Position numbers and translations under genes: made by a program. Shown here one piece after another: positions 1 through 5,272 of a stretch of 7,139 nt of DNA (its first letter is position 1; every line of letters begins with the position of its first letter). The notes below the pieces were generated by a model. It was not told the DNA's origin and made no database searches. It saw only the letters and a list, made by a program, of their open reading frames with translations. Origin of the DNA: Spirochaetaceae bacterium. GTDB taxonomy: Bacteria > Spirochaetota > Spirochaetia > Treponematales > Breznakiellaceae. Location: the NCBI GenBank assembly GCA_031265015.1, contig JAISDG010000175.1, positions 1-7,139 on the forward strand, written 5' to 3'.

Positions 1-1028
1 TTAAGCTCTATTCCATGGTTGGAAAAAATCAGCCGCAGGGCCTTGTCCAGTTCCAGCCGGGGGGGATTCATGGGCGCGATAAAACGCCGGACGTCAAAAT
101 ATACCGCCCGGCAGTCCTCGAGGCTGCCCTTTTTCAGGCTATCCCAGGGGGTCCCCAGGTCCAGATAATCCCGCACCATCGCGGCCAGGAGGCCGCCGTC
201 CCCCGCTTCGGCGGCATGTTCCAGGCTTTCCAGGTACCTGCCCCGGAAACCGGAATTACTTTTCAGCAGAGCCGAAGCTTCGTGCTGAAGGTACTGGTAG
301 AGCCCCGACTTTTCCAGGCTTTCTACGATCCGCGCGGCATAGGGTGAATGGATAATCTTGGAAAGCTCTTCCGTTAAGCGGGAAGCGGAAACATCCGCCA
401 AAAGGGAAGCTTCCGCCCTGATTCGCCGCTTTACAAGCCAGGGGACGGTAAAACCCGTGGCGGCGGCGTACTTGACCGCCCGGATCATCCTGACCGGATC
501 ATCCCTAAAGATCAGCTCCAAAGGAATAATGGGCCGCAGCCGTTTCTTTTTGATGTCCGCCACGCCGTTCACATAATCCACCACCACCTGTTTGCCGGGA
601 TCGTAAAAAAGGGCGTTAAAGGAAAAGTCCCGGCGCAGTACATCCTCTTCTATGGTTCCGTAGGTATTGCTGGTATGCCCGTCCTTAAGGGAACGGAAGG
701 TGGAAACCTCAAAAATTTTGGGGCCGAAAAAAACATGGACCAGCCGGAAGCGCCGGCCGATGATCCGGGAATTATGGAAAATCCGTTTAATCCGGGCGGG
801 GGTTGCGGAGGTAACAATGTCAAAATCCTTTGGCTTTCTGCCCAGGATCAAATCCCGGACCGCCCCGCCCACGATATAGCTTTCATAGCCGTTTGCCCGC
901 AGCCGGCCGGTAATAAACACCGCGTCGCTGTCCACATCGGCGCTGTTTATCCGGTGCTCCTCCCGGGTGTACACCATCGCTTTTTTAATGAGCTTTCCGT
1001 CCTGTTTTTTTCCGTAGCGGATCAGCAA
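1..1028 (-). CDS. pcnB: Poly(A) polymerase I (PcnB), C-terminus outside the window
   Basis: Template-independent 3'-end adenylation of RNA, which in bacteria marks transcripts for decay; cytoplasmic class II nucleotidyltransferase. I translated 342 open codons, still open at the left edge, so the end is missing; family members usually have about 400-460 residues. Visible motifs are GGAVRD at residues 54-59, the catalytic DFD (Asp68 and Asp70), IIGRRFRLVHV at 89-99, RRDFSFNAL at 132-140, DDPVRMIRAVKYA at 176-188 and RLTEEL at 217-222. The IIGRRFRLVHV stretch followed by FFG is typical of poly(A) polymerase rather than the CCA-adding enzyme. The start is TTG at 1026-1028: a TAA lies in frame just upstream, and AAGGAA sits 8 nt before it. 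The next in-frame ATG (residue 18) would cut off the N-terminal RYGKK segment. It follows the hydrolase gene by 28 bp on the same strand, so co-transcription is likely. CCA-adding activity cannot be fully excluded from sequence alone. Confidence 0.93.
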   Translation of the reverse strand, partial: MLIRYGKKQDGKLIKKAMVYTREEHRINSADVDSDAVFITGRLRANGYESYIVGGAVRDLILGRKPKDFDIVTSATPARIKRIFHNSRIIGRRFRLVHVFFGPKIFEVSTFRSLKDGHTSNTYGTIEEDVLRRDFSFNALFYDPGKQVVVDYVNGVADIKKKRLRPIIPLELIFRDDPVRMIRAVKYAAATGFTVPWLVKRRIRAEASLLADVSASRLTEELSKIIHSPYAARIVESLEKSGLYQYLQHEASALLKSNSGFRGRYLESLEHAAEAGDGGLLAAMVRDYLDLGTPWDSLKKGSLEDCRAVYFDVRRFIAPMNPPRLELDKALRLIFSNHGIEL

Positions 1029-1036
1029 CTGCCTGT

Positions 1037-1042
1037 TTCCTT
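1037..1042 (-). promoter_or_regulatory. Shine-Dalgarno site supporting the TTG start of pcnB
   Basis: The minus strand reads AAGGAA here, 8 nt before the TTG at 1028-1026. It lies inside the 28-bp gap after the hydrolase stop codon and decides the start, because no ATG or GTG in the right frame sits at a better distance. Confidence 0.6.
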
Positions 1043-1056
1043 AAATCCTGTTCAGG

Positions 1057-2145
1057 TTATGGGTGTTTAAGATGCCGCAGAAGCCAGCTCTGGAGATCCT
1101 CCATTACTTCTTCGCGGTTGGTTTCGTTCAGCGGTTCATGCCGGGCGTCGGGATATATCACAAACTCCAGGTCCTTTATCCCGAGGGACCGGTAGGCGTT
1201 TACCAGTTTTGCGGGGCTCCCCCCCATTTCCCCCACCGGATCGGCGCTGCCGCAGAAAACATATACCGGCAGGGCGGGATCAATCCGGGCAATCGCCTTT
1301 TTCCGGTGTATCGCCGCCAGCCCCCCTATCATATCACGGTAGAAACCGGAAGAACAGGGCTGGCTGCAGAGGGGATCCGCCAGAAAGGCGTCCACTTCCC
1401 CTTCGTCCCGGGAAAGCCAGTCCACGGGGGTCCGGTTCGGCTTAAAGGGTTTGTTGTAGGAGCCCATGGAAAGGGCAAAGGCGATTTTTGAAGGCCGCCG
1501 GCGGCCCTTAAAAAAAGCCAGCAGGGCCAGGAACGGGACGCCCAGGGTAACGGCCGCTCCCCCCGGTCCCCGGGTGCCGGACAGAATACAGCCGCTTAAG
1601 GGAACGGAACCGTCCCGGGTTTCGATATACCCCTGAACAAGAAAAGAGCCCCAGGAATGGCCCAGGATAAAAAGGGGTATATCCAGAGGGGAACCTTCGT
1701 CCCTGTGGGACTCGGTGGAGTATACCAGGGGGGAACCTTCGTCCCTGCGGGACCCGGCGGAGTGCGTCCCGCTGTTTACCGTTTTACTGATATGGCGGGT
1801 AAGAAGTTCAATATCCCCGACGGCCCGGAAAAAACCGTCCCTGTCCGCGGTATGTCCCAAAAGGCCGCCCGAACCTTTGCCGTTTACCGAAGGATCCGCC
1901 GTTTTCCCGTGACCCCGCATATCCGCGGCCCATACTTCAAAGCCCTGGCCGCAGAGCCTTTCGGCAAGCCGCCGATACCGGAGGGAATGTTCCGTCATGC
2001 CGTGAACCACGTGAACAACTGCCCTGGGCCCGGAACCCGGCTGCCCGGAATCAGGCGCCCGATCCTCCGGATTTCCGGGTCTCCAGCGCCGGAGAAAAAG
2101 TTTTGTCCCGTCATCGCTTTCAACCCAGCCGGTAGTTTCAACCAT
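1057..2145 (-). CDS. Alpha/beta hydrolase, lysophospholipase / monoacylglycerol lipase type
   Basis: Serine hydrolase of the Hydrolase_4 (S33-like) group; members cleave esters such as monoacylglycerols or lysophospholipids, but the substrate here is unknown. In the 362 residues I see the oxyanion HGM motif at 48-50, AADMRGHGKT at 73-82, the nucleophile elbow GHSWG with Ser164, the DPLC segment at 258-261, Asp302 in GSADPV and His336 in DARHEP, giving a complete Ser-Asp-His triad. No signal peptide or membrane anchor is evident, so it is probably cytoplasmic. It is longer than usual: about 30 residues (roughly 124-154) containing a 14-residue tandem duplication sit between the helix ending near residue 121 and the strand leading to Ser164, where relatives have a short loop. 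The ATG at 2145 has no Shine-Dalgarno site. The gene is first in a leftward pair with pcnB and diverges from the methyltransferase gene. Confidence 0.9.
   Translation of the reverse strand: MVETTGWVESDDGTKLFLRRWRPGNPEDRAPDSGQPGSGPRAVVHVVHGMTEHSLRYRRLAERLCGQGFEVWAADMRGHGKTADPSVNGKGSGGLLGHTADRDGFFRAVGDIELLTRHISKTVNSGTHSAGSRRDEGSPLVYSTESHRDEGSPLDIPLFILGHSWGSFLVQGYIETRDGSVPLSGCILSGTRGPGGAAVTLGVPFLALLAFFKGRRRPSKIAFALSMGSYNKPFKPNRTPVDWLSRDEGEVDAFLADPLCSQPCSSGFYRDMIGGLAAIHRKKAIARIDPALPVYVFCGSADPVGEMGGSPAKLVNAYRSLGIKDLEFVIYPDARHEPLNETNREEVMEDLQSWLLRHLKHP
1683..1763 (-). repeat. In-frame 42-bp tandem duplication inside the hydrolase gene
   Basis: Two copies, 1683-1721 and 1725-1763, are offset by 42 bp and match at 35 of 39 positions by eye; all four differences are transitions. 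In the hydrolase frame they encode 14-residue units sharing RDEGSPL (residues 134-140 and 148-154). Each copy contains a small perfect inverted repeat: GTCCC-TGT-GGGAC at 1699-1711 and GTCCC-TGC-GGGAC at 1741-1753. The unit looks like a short palindromic element rather than part of the lipase fold. Whether it occurs elsewhere in the genome cannot be seen here. Confidence 0.85.
1747..1772. repeat. Perfect 7-bp inverted repeat at the edge of the tandem duplication
   Basis: GCGGGAC (1747-1753) and GTCCCGC (1766-1772) are perfect inverted arms separated by 12 nt. The left arm overlaps the GGGAC of the smaller hairpin at 1741-1753, so two alternative hairpins are possible. It marks one border of the inserted segment in the hydrolase gene. 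Confidence 0.6.
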
Positions 2146-2173
2146 GGATATAGTATGCTACAGTTCATTTTAC
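2146..2173. promoter_or_regulatory. 28-bp divergent start region with overlapping -10-like elements
   Basis: This is the whole gap between the two proposed divergent start codons. The plus strand has TATAGT at 2149-2154 (5 of 6 matches to TATAAT) but no convincing -35. The minus strand has CATACT (2157-2152), with TTGCCA (2180-2175, 5 of 6 matches to TTGACA) 17 nt upstream of it. The minus-strand arrangement would put the transcript start at or next to the hydrolase ATG, implying a leaderless message. Neither start codon has a recognisable Shine-Dalgarno sequence. The -10 assignments are by eye and tentative. Confidence 0.3.
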
Positions 2174-3376
2174 ATGGCAATAGGCGATATTTTTTCCGCT
2201 TCCATCGAAAAAATCGTCCGCGGCGGGGAAGGTCTGGCCGTTGTCGGCGGGAAAAAAGTCTTTATCCCCCTCAGCGCCCCCGGAGACCGCCTCGCGGCCC
2301 GGATTACCGAAGAACATCCCCGCTGGGCCAGGGCGGAAATTACAGCCCTTACCGAAGCGTCCCTCCTCCGGGTTGAACCCCGGTGCCCCCTTTTCGGGAG
2401 CTGCGGGGGCTGCAGCCTTCAGCATCTGTCCTACCATGCCCAGATTACCGCCAAAAAGGCGATACTGACCGAAGCCCTGGAACATTCCGGCGGGGCGGAA
2501 ACTCTGCCTGAATGTACCGTGGTTCCCTCCCCGCCCTGGGAATACCGGAACCGCCTGTCCTTTCACGCGGTCCGGGCCAATTCGGGTCCCCGCTGCGGGT
2601 TTAAGGCCCGGAAAAGCGCCGGTGTGATTCCCGTGCCGGACTGCCCCCTGGCGGATCCGGGAATCCGGTCCGCCCTGGAGGGCCTGCGGCCTCCGCCGGG
2701 AAAAGATCGCTTTACCCTGTACAGCCGGGGAGAAACCCTGCTGGCGGAAGAGGGAACCGGCTGTTCCGGCGGCAGAGGCGTCCCCTCCCGGGGAACTATC
2801 ACCCTGCTGGACAGGGAAATCACCCTGGACGCCGCCTGTTTTTTCCAAAGTAACGCCGCCGTCCTGGAGGCGCTGATTCCCGTACTGCGGGGGGCCGCGG
2901 AAAAGGCGGCGGAGACGGCTGGAACAGCAGGGGCCGGACGGATGGCGGACCTCTATGCGGGGGTGGGTACTTTTTCCCTGTTCCTGGCGGATCTGTTTCC
3001 CGGCGGAACGGATCTGCTGGAAGTACAGGGCCGGTCCCTCAATCTGGCAAAGGAAAACCTGCGGAGGATCGGCGGCCGGGCCGAAAAGTTCCGGTTCTTT
3101 TCCCTTAAAGACGAAGACTGGGCAAAAAAGCAGCGCCTTGACCGTTATGCCTTTGCCGTGGCTGATCCGCCCCGGCAGGGCATTTCCCCGGCCCTGGTCC
3201 GGCGGCTCTGCGAAACGCCGCCCCAGGTCCTGGCCTATGTATCCTGCGACCCTTCCTCCCTGGCCAGGGATTATCGTATCCTCAAGCAAAGCTATACCCT
3301 GGAGGAACTGTGGTTCTTTGACTTTTATCCCCAGATCGCCCATATTGAAAGTCTGGGAATATTTTACCGGAAATGA
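2174..3376 (+). CDS. RNA (uracil-C5)-methyltransferase, RlmD/RumA-TrmA family with Fe-S cysteines
   Basis: SAM-dependent formation of 5-methyluridine in RNA, most likely 23S rRNA. From the chosen start the protein has 400 residues. Residues 1-62 fit the N-terminal TRAM RNA-binding domain. Cys71, Cys77, Cys80 (CPLFGSCGGC) and Cys157 match the four ligands of the 4Fe-4S cluster known in RumA. RNRLSFHA lies at 125-132, FFQSN at 223-227, the SAM-binding DLYAGVGTF at 259-267 (Ala where Cys is common), DPPRQG at 331-336, the catalytic nucleophile Cys358 in YVSCDP, and the PQIAHIES segment with His390 and the likely base Glu392. An in-frame ATG at 2144 would add 10 residues and overlap the hydrolase start codon; the TRAM domain begins right after the ATG at 2174, so I prefer that. 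No Shine-Dalgarno site precedes either. The exact target uridine, and hence RlmD versus RlmCD or TrmA, is inferred only. Confidence 0.93.
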   Translation: MAIGDIFSASIEKIVRGGEGLAVVGGKKVFIPLSAPGDRLAARITEEHPRWARAEITALTEASLLRVEPRCPLFGSCGGCSLQHLSYHAQITAKKAILTEALEHSGGAETLPECTVVPSPPWEYRNRLSFHAVRANSGPRCGFKARKSAGVIPVPDCPLADPGIRSALEGLRPPPGKDRFTLYSRGETLLAEEGTGCSGGRGVPSRGTITLLDREITLDAACFFQSNAAVLEALIPVLRGAAEKAAETAGTAGAGRMADLYAGVGTFSLFLADLFPGGTDLLEVQGRSLNLAKENLRRIGGRAEKFRFFSLKDEDWAKKQRLDRYAFAVADPPRQGISPALVRRLCETPPQVLAYVSCDPSSLARDYRILKQSYTLEELWFFDFYPQIAHIESLGIFYRK

Positions 3377-3384
3377 CGTTTTAC

Positions 3385-3397
3385 CGCGGGGTCCGCG
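3385..3397. repeat. Small perfect hairpin after the methyltransferase gene
   Basis: CGCGG-GGT-CCGCG forms a 5-bp stem with a 3-nt loop, 8 nt after the TGA. It is followed by AATTACTTT rather than a T tract, so it is at best a weak pause or processing site. The next gene starts only 33 nt further on and could be read through. Confidence 0.3.
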
Positions 3398-3429
3398 AAT
3401 TACTTTAAGAAGATTAAGAAGATAGTAGG

Positions 3430-5124
3430 ATGATACATAAAAATTTGTTTGCCCTGGCCGTTCTGCTGTTCTGCCGCGCCTTTTGTTTTGGGGAAGAAAC
3501 CGCGGAAGGGGTCTTCCCCGAGGAAAATGCCGGCGCCGCTACTCCGGTCTGGCGGCAGGCGCCGGGGGGCGCCCTTATGGGGGTTCCCGATATCCAGGCG
3601 GGAACGGTGGTGGCGGCCCTGGACGGCGGGCATCTGAAAGCCTACTCCCTTGAAGGCAGACCCCTCTGGGATTACTATGCCGGGGGAAAGCTGATTCCCT
3701 TTGTTACCCGGACCAGAGAAGGGACCTGCTATACCTGCCGTACCGACGGAACCCTGGTTGCGGTAAACCGTTCCGGCAGGGAACTCTGGCGGCTCAAAAC
3801 CGGTATCATCACCGCCCCGGTGGTTGCCGGCTGGGACGGCAGGATCTTCGTTACAACGGAAAAGTACATTCGCTGTTATACGGCCTCGGGCTGTCTTTTA
3901 TGGCAGAGGGATCTGGAACATCCCGCCGCCGCCGGTCCGTTCCTGACCGGGCGGGGCGGCCTGGCCGCGGCCCTGTCGAACGGCGAGCTCCTGGAACTGA
4001 ATCCCTTCGGCAAACCCCAGTCCTGGCATATCGGGGAAGTTCCCGCGGCGCTCCTTCCCGTGGAGGGCGGAATCCTGGCGGTCCTCAAAAAAGGGGAGCT
4101 GAAGCTTTTCCGGGATACTTCTGCTTTCCCCCGTTCCGCGGGGACCATTCGGGGAACTCCCCTGGGAGGCGTCAGCCGGGGCGCGGCGGCGGCCTTCCTC
4201 CTTTCCAGCGGGAAGGTGGTGCAGGTGTCTCTTTCCAACGGCAAACAGCGCTGGAGTACGGACAGCCATATCGGGAACAACGACATAAAATCTCCCGCGG
4301 ATTTTTCCATGATCTGGGATGAACGGGGGATCTATGTTTTCAGCCGGAAGGGGGCCACGGGATTCAATGCGGAGGGCCGGCGGCTCTGGCTGCTCCGGCT
4401 GAGCGGCGCTTCTTCCATACCGGTCTTAAGTGATGAGGGGACCCTTTTTTCCGGAGGGGTGGATTGGATTCTCTACGCCTACAAGGTAGAAAACCGGGTC
4501 CGGCCGCCGCGGCGTTCCCTCTACGGTCCCGCCCCGGAGGGAGATTACGGCCTTGTTAACCCCCCCGCCTCTCCCTGGGCGGGGGATTATTACCGGTTCA
4601 GCGAGGCCCGGATGAACGAGGAAATGGCCAGGCTTACCGCCCTGATCCGGGGAGGGCAGGTAGGGGAAAATGAGCCGAACTACGCGGCCTACCTTCGGGA
4701 AATTACCGGTTCCTCCACGAACCCCCAGACCTCGCTGACCCATCCCCCGGTCCACGTCCAGCACCGGGCCGAGGCCGCCCGGCTCCTGGGCTATTTCGGT
4801 TCCCGGGAAACTCTCCCCTTTCTGGCGGATCTATACTCGAGGGATCCGGACCCTTTGGTAAAAACCGCCGCGGCGGAGGCTATCGGCAGAATCGGGACGG
4901 ATCCCGACGGCATAGCCCTCAAGGCCTTTGCCCAGTTCCTGACCACGGCAAACCGGGACGAACAGGTCCTTACCGCCACCGCCGGGGCTATCGGTTCCCT
5001 CTGCCGTTTTTCCGGCCCCCCCTTAAGCGACAGCGGGGTAAAACTACTGGGCATCCTGGAGCGGGATTTTATGCCCGCCAAAGTCAGATCCCGGGCCCGG
5101 CAGGAAATTGATGCCCTGCGGTAG
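3430..5124 (+). CDS. Exported PQQ-type beta-propeller and HEAT-repeat protein, function unknown
   Basis: A 564-residue protein with a signal peptide: Lys4, a hydrophobic core at about 6-20, and likely cleavage near Gly21-Glu22. The cysteines there do not form a lipobox (Phe at -1), so a soluble periplasmic protein is more likely than a lipoprotein. Residues about 40-355 carry PQQ/WD-like propeller blades of the form LxAYxxxGxxLW, with closing aromatics at Trp80, Trp120, Trp158, Trp275 and Trp320. A Pro-rich linker (about 356-385) leads to a helical domain; residues about 444-563 read as HEAT-like repeats (AEAARLLGYFG, TAAAEAIGRIG, ATAGAIGSL). Such domains usually bind proteins; no catalytic residues are visible. 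Two cysteines form a CxxC at 100-103. The ATG at 3430 follows a purine-rich stretch (AAGAAGATAGTAGG), and the gene lies 53 bp after the methyltransferase, so shared transcription is possible. The terminator candidate at 5151 would end this unit. I do not recognise a named homologue. Confidence 0.85.
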   Translation: MIHKNLFALAVLLFCRAFCFGEETAEGVFPEENAGAATPVWRQAPGGALMGVPDIQAGTVVAALDGGHLKAYSLEGRPLWDYYAGGKLIPFVTRTREGTCYTCRTDGTLVAVNRSGRELWRLKTGIITAPVVAGWDGRIFVTTEKYIRCYTASGCLLWQRDLEHPAAAGPFLTGRGGLAAALSNGELLELNPFGKPQSWHIGEVPAALLPVEGGILAVLKKGELKLFRDTSAFPRSAGTIRGTPLGGVSRGAAAAFLLSSGKVVQVSLSNGKQRWSTDSHIGNNDIKSPADFSMIWDERGIYVFSRKGATGFNAEGRRLWLLRLSGASSIPVLSDEGTLFSGGVDWILYAYKVENRVRPPRRSLYGPAPEGDYGLVNPPASPWAGDYYRFSEARMNEEMARLTALIRGGQVGENEPNYAAYLREITGSSTNPQTSLTHPPVHVQHRAEAARLLGYFGSRETLPFLADLYSRDPDPLVKTAAAEAIGRIGTDPDGIALKAFAQFLTTANRDEQVLTATAGAIGSLCRFSGPPLSDSGVKLLGILERDFMPAKVRSRARQEIDALR

Positions 5125-5150
5125 ACGTGCGGCAGGCGCGCGGCAGCGCG

Positions 5151-5182
5151 GCAAGTATTGATCTTGCGGGTTTTATTTATTT
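5151..5182 (+). terminator. Candidate intrinsic terminator after the propeller/HEAT gene
   Basis: GCAAG (5151-5155) pairs with CTTGC (5163-5167) across a 7-nt loop; after GGG comes the T-rich TTTTATTTATTT at 5171-5182. The stem is short (5 bp), and a GC-rich stretch just before it (5126-5150) may add structure. It lies 27 nt after the TAG at 5124. Confidence 0.5.
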
Positions 5183-5218
5183 AGTGTATTTTTATAGTAT
5201 GTTTTTATAATCCGCATA
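5182..5218 (+). promoter_or_regulatory. Promoter candidate for the P83/100 gene with perfect TATAAT
   Basis: A perfect -10 hexamer TATAAT lies at 5206-5211 in a strikingly A+T-rich stretch within an otherwise G+C-rich window. A second -10-like TATAGT lies at 5193-5198. No good -35 is found at 16-18 nt (the sequence there is close to AGTGTA), so the A/T-rich flank may compensate. Initiation near 5218 would leave a leader of about 55 nt before the ATG at 5273. Confidence 0.5.
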
Positions 5219-5259
5219 GATAGGATGTGCCTGTATTTAAAGTAAGATATGCTTACAAA

Positions 5260-5267
5260 AGAGGAAG
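5260..5267 (+). promoter_or_regulatory. Shine-Dalgarno site fixing the P83/100 start
   Basis: AGAGGAAG ends 5 nt before the ATG at 5273. It favours 5273 over the in-frame ATG at 5249, which lacks such a site and would put extra charged residues before the signal peptide. Confidence 0.75.
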
Positions 5268-5272
5268 AACCA

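Noticed and set aside
1..3. TTA at the left edge read as a TAA stop for pcnB
   Set aside because: It is out of frame: the pcnB codons fall on 3-5, 6-8 and so on, so the gene continues past the window edge.
1683..1763. CRISPR-like array
   Set aside because: There are only two adjacent copies, no unique spacers, and the repeat lies in frame inside a coding sequence.
2144..2173. Upstream ATG for the methyltransferase at 2144
   Set aside because: It would overlap the hydrolase start codon and add 10 residues not expected before the TRAM domain; it also lacks a ribosome-binding site.
1657..2376. Open frame of 239 codons on the plus strand opposite the hydrolase
   Set aside because: It runs across the start of two well-supported genes and is Pro/Arg-rich with no domain, so it is a shadow frame.
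2165..3343. Open frame of 392 codons on the minus strand opposite the methyltransferase
   Set aside because: No recognisable motifs; it is explained by high-G+C codon bias opposite a gene with full catalytic motifs.
3430..3492. Lipoprotein signal for the propeller/HEAT protein
   Set aside because: Cys15 and Cys19 both have Phe at -1, which does not fit a lipobox; a signal peptidase I site near residue 21 fits better.
5249..5272. Upstream in-frame ATG for the P83/100 gene
   Set aside because: The Shine-Dalgarno site lies inside this segment, and the signal peptide starts properly at 5273.
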